Below, piece after piece: positions 38,701 through 50,835 of a stretch of DNA of 64,000 bases. The notes below the pieces were generated by a model. The model was given only the letters and a program-made list of their open reading frames with translations. It was not told the DNA's origin and did not search any database. How positions within the stretch are numbered: the first letter of the stretch is position 1; every line of letters starts with the position of its first letter. The translations under genes and the position numbers were made by a program. This stretch comes from Aphidius gifuensis (Eukaryota > Arthropoda > Insecta > Hymenoptera > Braconidae). The DNA is taken from contig NC_057789.1 of assembly GCF_014905175.1 (NCBI RefSeq), positions 1,736,001-1,800,000 on the forward strand. The letters are read 5' to 3'.

Positions 38701-40626
38701 TCATAAAACCATGATGGAGCATCATTTTTTTGTCTCTCATTTACCTTATTATTACGAATCAGTTCTTTCAACTGTGATATATATGATTTTCTTATTTTTT
38801 TTATCATCATAATAAGCTGAATCAATGTCACACCAGGCTTTTCAAGATCCTCATGTATTTTTTTATAAGCTTTATATCTCTTCCTTGAATTTACATAACA
38901 ACTTGTGCTTTTATTCCAAAGACATTTTTGTTTTTTGTAGTGATGAATTAGTCTATGTATTTCTTTCACCGACCATTTGTTATTTTTTATTTTATAAAAT
39001 TTCATTTTTGAATTTTTAATTTAGTTAATTGTATTTTAGCTTGGATAATTTGCTTTTACATTAATGAAAAATTACAAATTGTTTCAAGTTGTCAATAAAG
39101 CTTCAAAGTTATATTTTTATTTTTTTTTTTTATATAATCAGCTTTTCTGTCTAGACAAAATTTATCAACGCAGCACGTTGTAATTTATTGGCCATAAATT
39201 GACACTGGTATATTCTCTTGGTAAACATTCTGGTTTAATGCAAATTTTTTTGGTGTTTTTTATTTTTCAACACCAGTGTTTTTGTACGTGAAAATTCACA
39301 GTTGTATAAGAAAGTATTGATTTTTTTTTTTATAATTCTGAAACATATTTTTTTGTTGAAGCACAATAAATATATTTTAAATTGAATGTAAATTATATTA
39401 CCAATTTATTGATGCTAAAAAATGATTATATTTGTTAAAATTTTTTATTGTAAAACTCAAGAGTCTTGAAGTAATGCTGATAAATCCATTGAGATGATTT
39501 TTCCATGTATTTTTTTTTTATTTGAGTGGAATTGTTGGTTGTCAAGGACTTCCAAATGATGTTCAATATGACCTCAATCGATTCAACGTGTTTTGTTGAT
39601 AAGCATCATCAGGAAAATATCACGTTCTCCAACAAAAATATCAAAACTTATCCATCATCTAGATCTAAAATAAAAAAGACAAAAATCTTTTCCCTACATT
39701 TTCTTGTGTGTATATTCAAGAAAAGCGTCTCAAGTTTTCCAACAAGTTGATATTGTTTGCAAGTAGCTACTGCTTATCTTTTTTAAAAACTTTATTTTAT
39801 TGTTATTAATATTAAACATTATGTTGTTTGATGAATAATTAACAAGCCAACATTATCATCTTCATAAACATTTTCAAAGTATAAATTATTTTATTATTAT
39901 TAATAACAATTATATATATTTATTAATTAATTAATTCAATTCAATTTGTTGACAGGTATACTTGCTGCATTTTCAGACATGCAAACTGTATTTTTGGCAT
40001 GTATTTTTACACTTTTGCCATTAATATTTGCACTTGCTGTTGGTTTTGGAATAAGGTATAATAATTAAATTAAATTGTGTTTATTCTATTTTTTATTATT
40101 TAAACAAATCAGAATAATAATGCAGCATAAGTAAATAAAAGAAAAAAATTATAATTCGATAAAAATAAATGTCAAAGTTTGTTTGAGGGTGGATAATCAT
40201 ATGAGTGCACATATATTGATATTGATTTATGACGAAATTGAATTGCTACTGGTCTCCCTAAATCATCTACACACTTGTTAAATTATTTCCCAACGATTTA
40301 ACAAGTAAATTCAGACGTTGATGTGATTCATACATGTGTCTATTTTTATTATTTTGTATTAATTATTTTTGTTGTATTGTATTCAAGTTAATCAATAGGC
40401 CAATAGCTAATTGACAACGTAGTTAATTTATTAATTTACTAATTTTATCTGCTGATTTTCAAGACATGCTTGGAGAAAATACAGACAAAGAAAAGATGGA
40501 TCAAGTGAGCTACCTTGGTACAGAGGTGTCTGTTCACGTGATGACACACCAAATTCACTTCATCATCGTTCAAGCTGTGGAAGCATTAACATTCAACCAG
40601 CTACGAGAATTCTATCAGCTCAAGAT
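35795..40626 (+). CDS. Single-pass membrane protein, N-terminus outside; 3' end uncertain
   Basis: Three exons are clear: 35795-36116 (donor GTGAGT), 39956-40055 (acceptor TTGACAG, donor GTATAA) and 40464-40626 (acceptor TTTTCAAG, donor GTGAGT). They give 195 codons in one frame, ending in phase 0. There is no N-terminal signal peptide. The first ~107 residues are Ser/Thr/Pro-rich with sequons NLT, NVT and NST. A hydrophobic segment at about residues 117-139 (VFLACIFTLLPLIFALAVG) is followed by RHAWRKYRQRKD, so positive-inside topology puts the N-terminus outside and the C-terminus in the cytoplasm. The cytoplasmic part is rich in Ser, Arg and Asp. I do not recognise the family. Continuations at 54213-54299 (stop) or 55449 both fit phase 0. 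Intron 1 contains a nested minus-strand gene. Confidence 0.75.
36477..36505. repeat. Short (GAT)n microsatellite
   Basis: GATGATGCTGATGATGATG-type trinucleotide run in intron 1 of the membrane-protein gene. Not translated in the gene model. Confidence 0.6.
38079..39005 (-). CDS. MADF-domain protein with C-terminal transmembrane tail, nested in an intron
   Basis: Two exons: 38432-39005 (donor GTAAGT) and 38079-38335 (acceptor TTTTTTCTTCAG). They join in frame to 831 nt (276 aa). Residues about 11-107 fit a MADF (Myb/SANT-like) domain: W11, then IHRLIHHYKKQKCLWNK, YKKIHEDLEKPGVT, IKKIRKSYISQLKEL and APSWFYELHKFL. MADF domains normally mediate DNA or protein binding in transcription regulators. 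The C-terminal half is Ser/Asn/Lys-rich. Residues 254-272 (NIFFIIVYTILFFGTLIVL) form a hydrophobic helix only four residues from the end, a tail-anchor layout that is unusual for this family. No BESS motif is seen. The gene lies wholly in intron 1 of the plus-strand membrane-protein gene. The splice restores a 75-codon open frame, which supports it. Without splicing, exon 1 would read through to a hydrophobic end at 38364. Confidence 0.8.
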
Positions 40627-42735
40627 GTGAGTAGAAATTAATTTCTTTTTTTATCATCATCCAATCGGCAATATAAAAATGAAAATTGAAGTCAAATAAA
40701 AGCAGCAAAGCGAAACGAAACTAAGAAGTTATCAAATGAAAAAAAAAATATATATTTCAAGATTGAAAGTGGTGTTTTTTTAGCTCAAGCTAACACTATT
40801 TTTCATCATTTAATTTTATTTTTTCTCAATCAATACATCAACTCAATGCGACAAATTTTTTAACTTTTATCCTGTTGAAATTGGTTTAGTTTTATTTTTT
40901 TTTCCCTCGCGAAATTTAGACACAGATAGGGAAAAGTAATTCCTTTTTTTTTTTTCCATTGATTGATGATATTTTACATAAATGAGCCTAAAAAATTTCG
41001 TTAAAGTTTTTATGTAAAAAATTTTTTACTCTTTTAGCTAAAGTACCAAGTTTCAATGACGGTATTTTTTTATTTTTTTTTGAAACAATAAGAAGGGCTG
41101 GGGTAAAAGTTTAAAGGATCAAAGTTGGATTTTTTATTTATTTTTTTATTAATGATGATGGGAAAATGTTAAAGACACTATTTTTCCATTAAGTTTATAA
41201 AAATCCTCTTTGAAAATAGAAAAGATAAATTAATAATTTAACAAACTCGGAAACATTTTTGTTTTTTATTTATTATAGAATAGAAAATAGCGTTGAAAAA
41301 TAATATGTTTACTTGAATCGATATTATTTCTAGTGATTATATAGATGTGGATTTTGTGGTTGAGCTTGAAGCAGAAGCTGAACAAACAAAGTATCTTACC
41401 ACGTAGTTGAAATTTTAGCAAATTGATACAGTTATATATATGTTGTGTAGATTATCTCTGCTATTGAATTTGAAAATAGCAATTCTCAAGTATTAATAAC
41501 TCTAATCATCATCTATCTGTTGAAAACTTTTTTACTAGAAAATTTAATTATCAAATGATTGTTAGCAATTATTTGGATAATTTAAATTTATAATTAAAAT
41601 TTTTTTCAAGCAATTTAAGTTAGTTTTATTGACAAATTAAATTAATTAATTGAAGCTTTTTTTTTTTTTATAAATTATTAATAAATATTTGCAACTGGAT
41701 TGATAAAATTATTTTCATTTCTATTTAAAATCAATTAATAACAATCAAATATTTTTCAATTAAAATTTATTATTTTTTTTTGAATAAATTCATTTTAATT
41801 ATCAAATAAATTAATTGGAAAATTTAATTTTCTTTATTTTCATTTAAAACATTGTGTTCATTTTGATATTTTCAATTTAAATTAACTCATTTTTTATAAA
41901 TTTAAATTTAGTTGTTGAAAAATTGATTTACAAATTAACTGTGAAATTTAATTATTCTTTTTTTCAATTAAAAATAACAGATTAGTAATAATATTTGAAA
42001 AGTACATTATAATAATTATTTTAAATTAATTTTTTAAAATTTAATCCAATTATCAAAGCAATTTAACATCGAAATTAAAATTTAATTGTTGTTGTTGTTA
42101 AATTTGAAAACAACAGATTTATCAAAAATACAATACAATTTTCGGTCAAATCTATTATTCCAAAAGCTTCTAATCTTGTGAATTATGTATTTCATAAATC
42201 CAAAATCCAGATGCTATTTTCTGAATCAATTTTCTACCCTAAAATTATTCCAACTAATTTCTAAATTCATTTTTTTAATTTTACATAAATATTTAAACCA
42301 GAAAAAAAATTATTCATTCACTTGAAATATTTAATTAGCTCTAATTACAATATTTTTTTTCAATAAAAAAAATACTCGACACATAAAGTTAATAAAACTT
42401 TTAATAAAGTTAAAATTAAAATGAGTAACAAAAATAATAATAGAAAATTGTAGAGGTTGATGAATGAATGATAGAATAATTGTATTACTGCAAGTACAAA
42501 GCTCAAAAAGTAAAACATATTGCTGAATTTTTTTTCTCCAAAATAGTCATACTCCAGTAAATTAAAAAGTTGAAGGATTTGTTTATCTTCTTTTATAAAA
42601 AAATTTTATCAATTTTTTTTATTTTTTATTTTCCAACACTTTTGCTTTTTTTTTTTTTTTGTAATGCCTGGATTGTTGGGTTTACTGGTCTGCAGGCGAG
42701 ATGAAAAATATATTAATATGTAACAGGAAATCTGG

Positions 42736-42751
42736 GTGTGTGTGTGTGTGT
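42736..42751. repeat. (GT)8 microsatellite
   Basis: Eight perfect GT dinucleotides in an otherwise AT-rich intronic or intergenic stretch. Confidence 0.85.
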
Positions 42752-45039
42752 TATAAATGGTCAGTGTGTTGGTCCATAAGCGTCAACATGAAAGTCTATG
42801 GGTGCAGAAACCATTTCAACATTAATTAACGTTATAATATAAAATAAAGTTATAATTAAAAATTTTCAAAAGCGAAAGCTTTGTAAAACAAATGAAAACT
42901 TTGATTTTTCATATGTATTTGTTATTAATTAATTCATGTGTACATATATTTGAAAATTTTTGACGAAGGGTAGTTGGTCTCTATTGAAATCATCAAAAAT
43001 TATATTTAAATTTATTAATTTCTTCTCTTGAAATCATCGCACTGACTGTTTCCATTAAAAAAAAAAAGCACATAAATTTATGTACAATCTAAAATCCTCG
43101 AAATCATTATTTTCAAATGATATATTTTTATAAAATAATTTGATTATTCAAAATTGAAATCGATTCCAATGATTCTATAAATTTAAAATCACTTAAAAAT
43201 CCAATTAAATATTATTATTTCCAAATCGAAAAATAATCTGCAAAATTCGAAATTATTTTTAATCATTTTTCGAAATTATTTTTGTCCCTTCAAAGTTGGT
43301 TTAAATATCTTTTTAATTTTTTTTTTTAATAAAAAAAAGCTGTTTAAATATCATGACCTCAATGATTTAAATTAAATTAAAACACTCCAAATAATTTCAA
43401 TAAATAACCAAAGTCTTTTTCTCAAACAATTCCATAATTTCGCTCGATTTCGAATTAAACCACTTAGTTATTCCACTCATGACAATTCCCTCGATCTAAT
43501 GACTTGTAAAAATTGTTTTTATTTTCCCAATACATTTTAAACAACCCTGATATTCCCAGCATAATATTATCTACCAATTTTCATAATAAATAAAATTACA
43601 AATTTACTTTCAAAAAAAACAAAATAAAAATGATTTTTCACACTCTCAAATAAATAGTAAAATATTTTTTTAAATAACCAATGAAAATCTTGCGAATTAA
43701 TTCCTTCAAATCATTTTTTTCTACTGTAATTTTTCTTATAATTTAAATAAATTATTTGATGATTCACCTGGCTAATCTCTACTGATCACAATTTGCAATT
43801 CAGTTGAAGGTATATTTATGTATTTATATATATTGTTTCGTAGTACATATTGAGCATTAACTCTCGACAGTTGAATTGTTGAGTGGTTTATACTGATAAA
43901 TTAGTATTTGTGTGGATGTACACATCATTTCTATTAGTAACCACCACAAATCTATACAACATATCTGTTATCCATCAGCCAATTCGTATGTAATCCAATC
44001 ATGATTTCTCATAGTGATTCCACCTTTCATCAACAGATTTACCGTTAAATCTACATTGATATATTTTGCTCAATTTATTATCTACTTCATCCAACAACCA
44101 ATCAATATATTTATTTCTTAAACTATCTTTTCTAAAAAATATATTTGATAAATTTACTTTTTACAAATTCAATGAAAAGCCCACTTTTCTATACATTTCA
44201 TTAATTTTTTTTTTTATCTTAAATAAATGAAAATATACTTTTAAATTCAATACATGATTTTTCCATTTACTTATCTATTTGAAATGTATTTTTTTTTTTA
44301 AAAAAAAGCTTTTATTTTAACTTGAAAATTTATCTATTTAAATAATTTTTTTTTCTTCAATTTGCTAAGTAATTTTTTAATTAATTTTTGGAGGTTTTTT
44401 TGTTTGCAAAGTTGAATTATCTGTGATGTTGAATATTGTGTGTATATATATGAAAATTTAACATCAATATCCTTGGTGGCTGTTTTTGTACCACAAACTT
44501 GCGGTCATGAACTGAACACGTGACCTTTTTCTCCCTGTGTTTTATCTCTGCTCTCTTGTGTCTCTCCTCTGACCACTACTATCCTTCAGATTGAAGCCAT
44601 TTATACAGTTTGTATTGCATGCAGAAAATTTACTTTATATATTTTTTTTATTTTCATTATTTTATCCTGTTCATTCAATTTTTTTTTTTTTTTATCTTAT
44701 TCTTCCTTCATCCAATAAATAAATAATAAAAGCAAAAAAATATTCTTGATTTTTATATGATTTTTTCATTTAAATAAATGTACATTGATTTGAATATTAT
44801 TTAAATATAAAATTGATGCAATTTGAAGTAAATGAAGGAAATAAAAAATTTTTATTTTTAGAATATAGAAAAAATAAATATAATCTTTTGATTATATTTA
44901 TTATATTTATTATTATTTTGATTGTTTATCATAAGAGTTGACAATGCACTCGAGGTCACAGAGAATATATATAAATTATTTTTTATTATTGTTTATTTTT
45001 AAGTTTTTTTTCCGATTCATTTTAGATATGATCAAACGA

Positions 45040-45410
45040 AATTCGTAAGCAGCTTATCGGATGGTTATTTGAATTGGGTATGCAAAAGCATTCGGGGATA
45101 ACGTCACGGCAGTTGAAAATTAAACGAAACTCACTATATACATTGCATATATATGTATTCCTATCATCCATTGAAAACACGATTTACAGATCGTTTATAA
45201 GCATGTATATATAGATATATATATTATTGTTGTATATATATATGTATAGAATAAAACGGTACATGCGGAGGATGACCGCACCCGAGCTGACCGATCATGC
45301 AATGCTGGTGGTTAAATTACTCCCACACATGAAAGTGCCAAAGTTATACCTTTCGTGGCAAAGTATATTTCCGAATCGTTATGTCGACACTAAATATATA
45401 TTTTTATTAT
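45040..45410. other. GC-richer island of unknown role
   Basis: Two enriched blocks (about 45040-45130 and 45255-45395) stand out, with words such as GGGGATAACGTCACGGCAG and GGAGGATGACCGCACCCGAG. An open frame crosses the second block, but its codon choice (CTG, GTG, ACC) is unlike the sure exons and it has no splice sites in phase with the membrane-protein gene. It immediately precedes the left arm of the large inverted repeat. It may be a conserved regulatory element, an alternative promoter or an unmasked insertion. Confidence 0.3.
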
Positions 45411-45544
45411 AAATTTTATACTATTTTAATGTTTAAAGACATTTTAAAAAATTATTGATGAAGTAGAATGTTTTTTTTTTAATTTTTGAAAAAAATATAT
45501 TTTGATGTTATTTATTTATTGAATATTAATGAATATTATTATTC

Positions 45545-47172
45545 AAATATTCTGGTATATAATTTTCCCAAAAGGAAATAACACATCATAGACTTTGTAT
45601 TGTATGAAAAAATATTTGAAATAAAAGCTAATAATTATATAAATAATCTGAGCACAGTAGAAAATAAATAAAATGAAATTGTAAAAATAAAAAATGTGAC
45701 GAAAATTATGATAAATAAATAAATATTCCATTTAATAATTTATTTATTTTTTCAAAATTTAATTTTATCTATTTATTGAGATATTTTTTTCATTTAAATA
45801 TCAAGCGGGCTTGTGGTTGAGTGGGACAGAGCCCTTTTCTAAGGCGCTTATAGTCTTGGGTTCAAATCTTCACTGATCATCGATTCGTGTATGGTCTTAA
45901 GAAAACTAGAATTTGCGTCAAATGCTTCGTGAATCCACTGACTTTGATGTATGGAACAAATATCACCTGGCAAAGAACGAGCAAGGATTTAGCCTCTTTC
46001 CTGGTTCTATGCTTGGTAATATTTGTCCTAGACGCCGGGATATCCTTTTGCAATTTTTAATTTAATAATTTTAATAACTAAATTTTTTATTTTGATATTA
46101 AATATTTCGATAATAAATATTCCATTTAATAATCTATTTATTTTTTTTTAATTTACTTTTATCATATATCTTGGATAATCGAAAAGTAATTTATTTAGAT
46201 ATTTTTTTTTCATTTGAATATCAAGCAAGCTTGTGGTTAAGTGGGACAGGGACCCGTTTTACGGTGCCTGTAGTCTGGAGTTCAAATCCTTCTTATTAAA
46301 AACATATAGGTTGGTTTTTATTTAAGTTTATAGGACGTTATATATTAAATAATCAAAATACAATCTATAAATCGTACAGAAAATTACCATTGTTGATTTT
46401 AAAATGAAAGGATCAGGCCTATGGAACAAATATCTCCTTGCAAAGAACGAGTAAAGATAGCCTCTTTCCTGGTTCTACGCTTGGAAATATTTGTCCCAGA
46501 CGCCTGGATATCCTTTTGCAATTCGTAATTTAATAATATTAACAATTCAATTTTTTATTTTCATAATAATAATAGTTTTGTTGTCAAATAATCCTCAAAT
46601 AATAGACTAAAAAATAAAACAAGCATAGTAATCATAATGACACAATGACTATCATAAAATGTCAAAAAAATTATGATAAATAAATAAATATTCAATTTAA
46701 TAATTTATTTATTTTTTTTAAATTTACTTTTATCATATATCTTGGAAAAATTATAGATTAATTTTTTTTTAAATTAATTAATTAGTCATCGTATTGTAAT
46801 GACTAAAAGTTGATATTATTTTTCATTTAATTTTTTTAATATTTACCTTTCAAATATATTGTATTAAATGTTTATTTATTTTATTTATTTATTCAATTTA
46901 TTATTATATATTATTAACGAGATAATTATTATGAATCTTAGATAAATTTTGTGATTAATTAGTTTTTTAATTGCCAGTGGATATTGTTGTTGGTTATTTT
47001 TTTTATTGAAAATTTTTTTTTCCAGGATATTGTTATCAGAATATTCAGACATGTAATCAATTTACTAATTAATTAATTTAATACCCTAGATATTTTTCAT
47101 CAAATATGAAACAATTGAATTCAAAAAATGTTCAATCCCTAAATATGAAATTTAATTTTTAAATATTTCATA
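45545..47172 (+). mobile_element. Left arm of large inverted repeat, two tRNA-headed units (copies F and G)
   Basis: Order: outer module 45545-45780, unit F 45801-46055, spacer, unit G 46221-46523, flank to about 47172. F has its head at GTGGTTGAGTGG, B box GGTTCAAATC, core 45869-45952 and tail stem arms 45953-45967 and 46015-46029. G has GTGGTTAAGTGG, GAGTTCAAATCC, core about 46290-46422 and arms 46423-46437 and 46483-46497. The flank end (TACCCTAGATATTTTTC, then CCCTAAATATGAAA) reappears inverted at 50836-50990. The two units in tandem are separated by AT-rich sequence related to the outer module. Confidence 0.8.
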
Positions 47173-50100
47173 GATCATAGTAGAAATTATTTTAAAATAT
47201 AATTAAATTTTAATAACAATTATTCTTTCAAATTAAACAAAATTGAATTTACATTTTTTCACTGTACCAATTTTTCTTTAGAAATTATCGATAAATTATA
47301 AAACATAGGTTTACGGTTAGACTTTTATTGAATTTTCTTTTATGATATTTCCTCAAAAAAAAAAAATATATCATAAATTCAAGACTAAGTTTTACTAACC
47401 AACCGATTATTTAAAATTTCCAATGAACAGAATACATGATTGTACTAATTGAGCTAACTCAAATAATTACTCAAAAAGCTAGTTTGAGCTCAAACGTTAT
47501 TATTCGCAATTAGTACAACATATAATAAAAAAACGAAAAAAAACCTCACTAGTTTTCCAGTCCACCTATTCTATCAATTTTTTTTTCAGCTCGAATAATC
47601 ACCAAATTGAGAAAAAAAAAAGTATATATATGTATTTTATGATGATCCACCTTTTCTACCCTGTATATTGGTATCTATTCACCTGGCCCATAATCCCAGA
47701 ATAAAGCCTTTTATTTAACCGTAGCTTCTAATTTTATTTTTATATTTTCGTTATACCCTTTTTTATTTTCAATTTTTTTTTTATTTATCGTTTTTATTTT
47801 GCGCATCAATTCCGATATATATGTTTAAATCGTCAGCTGTTGCCAACACACATACAAAAAAATATAAAAAATAAAAAAATAAAATACACACATATATTCC
47901 ACACCATTTATTTATATTCAAAAGAATATCAAAATAGTATAAAATATCAAAATACTATCAAAGACATAATAACATATTATTTTTATACATTTTAAATAAT
48001 AAAAAATTTTTTTTTAAAAATAAATTCGAAAAATCATAAATCAAATAAATTGAATATAAATATTTTCAATAAAATTTTTTATCATTATTATTAACATTTT
48101 TTTTCTTTGTTATAAAAAATTTATTCTTTTGCCCATAACCATGGAGTATTTGTGTTTGAAATTTTACTGAAAAAAAAAAATATAAATCTTACAAAAAAAA
48201 AAATTATAAAAAAATGTAACGACGACAACGTTGGGTTAGACTGTAGAAATGAAAATGAAGAGTTTAGATATGCAAAAAAGAAAAAAAAGAGAGCTTAGAC
48301 GAGTCAAGAAAAAATATAAAATGAAAAAAAAAAAAATGAATAAAAAGAGGAACATACGTTTTGAGCAAATGATCCTATAAAGGTTAATGGGCGTAGCAGA
48401 ATTTTGCGATGCATTTTTAATACATATATATGTGTATATACTTTTAGTGTTGCAACACATTGCATCTACTGATCATATGTAAAGAGAATATATAACAAAA
48501 AAAAAAAGGAATTTATATGTATGTCGGTTTATCCAGATTCTCTGAGTAAGGTAGCCGGGGGGCAGGTGCATGCAACTTCAACTTCTGTAATACATTTTGC
48601 AAGGGGGTGCTTAAAGCACCTGCAATATTGAATATTTAACAACAAAGTGAAAAATACCGAGATAAAAAAAAATACAAAATAAAAGTATGAATAATAAATA
48701 CAAAAAAGTTGGTTAGTAGTTCATACATTTATTTTTTGAAAAAAAAAATTTTTTTAAATATACACGCATCTTTCTTTTCATCCGGTTATTTTTCATAAAA
48801 ATTTTATGGTTTTTTATTTTGTTTTTAGAATGGCTAATTGGATTTATTATTAAAATAAAAATAAAAAATTTATATAGTTGCGTAAAAGTGCAAAAAAAAA
48901 ACATTGCAAAAATTAAATTTTTTCGTCTGAGAATTTTTAATGTTTGTTATTAATTATTAATTGATAGAAAAAATTTTTTATTAATTATTTAATTTAGGCT
49001 GTTATTTTTGCTTGATATTTATTTATATTCATTAATAATTTTTTTTTTTTTTTTGCTAATATAAATTTTTGAGAAATTTGGAAAAGTATTGAGAAGAGAA
49101 AAATTTTGTTTTTTTAGTTTTTTTTTAATTTTACTTGAGCCTTTTTACCTCTAATAATATATTTTTATAATTTATTTATTTGATAAACAAAACCTGTTGC
49201 TGATATATAAAGGAATTTAATTTTCTTCAAGTTTTAAAGGAGAAAAAAATTATCTAATGAGTATCTGTGAAATCTAGGAGTCTTTTTTCTTTTGATTATT
49301 TTTTTCTCTACAATAAAACTAGACTAGCGTTACATTGTTAGATATTGACATCAAGATAATCTCCCTTTTGAACCCCAAGCTTTTTAAACAAACAAAAAAA
49401 AAAAAAGTAAAATTTTTCTACATGTTGGCTAATATTTGCTTCGTTTAAAACTCTTTCTTAAAAAAATAAAACACATAAAATTCAAACTAGGTCGCATTAA
49501 TGATCTAAGTCAAAAAAAAATAGAAAAAAAATAGAAAAGTTTATCATGGATAAACGATGAATTTAAAAAGCAGTAAAAAAAATTAAGTGCTGAAAATAAA
49601 AATGATTTGTTCATAAAAATGTGATATTTTTTATACGTCACTATGGAATCAAGATAAATGATATTTCTGATGATGAAGGAAATGAAATAGCTTGCCTTCA
49701 TCTGATCATTTTTCATGTAGAAAATAAAAATATTAACTTGTGTTTCTAGCTGAGTTGTAGAATTTTTTTTTTTTTTATTAAAACAATGCGTAGATCCTGG
49801 AAATATCTCAATTTCATAGCTAGTGCTTAACTCGACAGCTAAAAAATAATATTTACAAAAACGAGGGAAAGAAAAACATAAAGATAAAAAATATTTTTCA
49901 TACAAAGTGTTGAATGGTTATTTGTCCAGTGGTCATTTGAAAAATTTCACGAATCAGGCCACGGAAGTTGGGAAGTTATAAAAAAAAAAAAAGTATAAAA
50001 AAGATACTGGCTAAGGTCAGAGGGCAAGTGGCTTTTCTCAAGGGAGCTGCTCTGAAAAATGTTGGGCAAAAAATGAAGCATCTTTGGACATCTATAAGAA

Positions 50101-50835
50101 TGAAAGATACATAAAAAAAAATTTATATAACTTTATGTATAAATGAAAGGAAAATTTGAGAATTGGAAAAAAGGGCTTTTATAAATTCAGCAGGTTTTTT
50201 TTTTTTTTTTCTTTATCTTGCAAGTTGTAAATTTATTATTTTAGTTACGTCCTGTTTATTCAATATTTTAACTACTGTAGAGAATTTTGAATTTATATTT
50301 TATTATTATTAAAAAGCGTATAGTCTTGGTAAATATCCAAAAGTTAATTTGAATATGAGAGATAGTTTTTCGCTATTATAATCAAGATTCAAGTTGGCTT
50401 TGAGACAATGGATAGTTGAAAAAATATAAAATCATTAAATAGATAAAAAGTTTTAAGTTTGATATAGATATTTGTTTTTTAGTGTTTTATTTATTTTGTG
50501 GTATTGTTGATATTATTAATATTTATATTTAATTTATCAGTGTCGAATGATAATTGTTTTTTCATAAAATTATTTTTAACAATATTGTAATAGGTAGAAA
50601 TTCGCAGTTTTCAATTATAAAGTTTTTAATATTTTCATTTAACTTATTTCGTTTCAAGTATTTGTAAGTTTAAAGAGGTAATTAGAGAACGAGAAACTTT
50701 ATGTTCTACTTGTTATTTAGGAGTTTTATATGAAAAAATCGAAACTCTGTTTAACAGCGTTGTTGATATAATTATTTATTTATTTTTTTGTAGTGAGATT
50801 AATGATTGAATTTTAGTTATTAATTTATTTTATAA
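47173..50835. other. Spacer between inverted-repeat arms
   Basis: 3.7 kb with no supported gene. It holds a GC-richer patch at 48530-48630 with an inverted pair GCAGGTGC/GCACCTGC and an inner hairpin GGTGCTT-A-AAGCACC. A 131-codon minus-strand open frame (49510-49905) lies here. It is Phe/Tyr/Lys-rich and unrecognised, and I do not call it a gene. Another unremarkable G+C-richer stretch is 49920-50100. Confidence 0.4.

Noticed and set aside
45801..45870. Functional tRNA gene in the heads of the repeat copies
   Set aside because: A and B boxes are present, but I see no complete cloverleaf with acceptor stem, and the same head recurs in nine dispersed repeats, so it is a tRNA-derived repeat.
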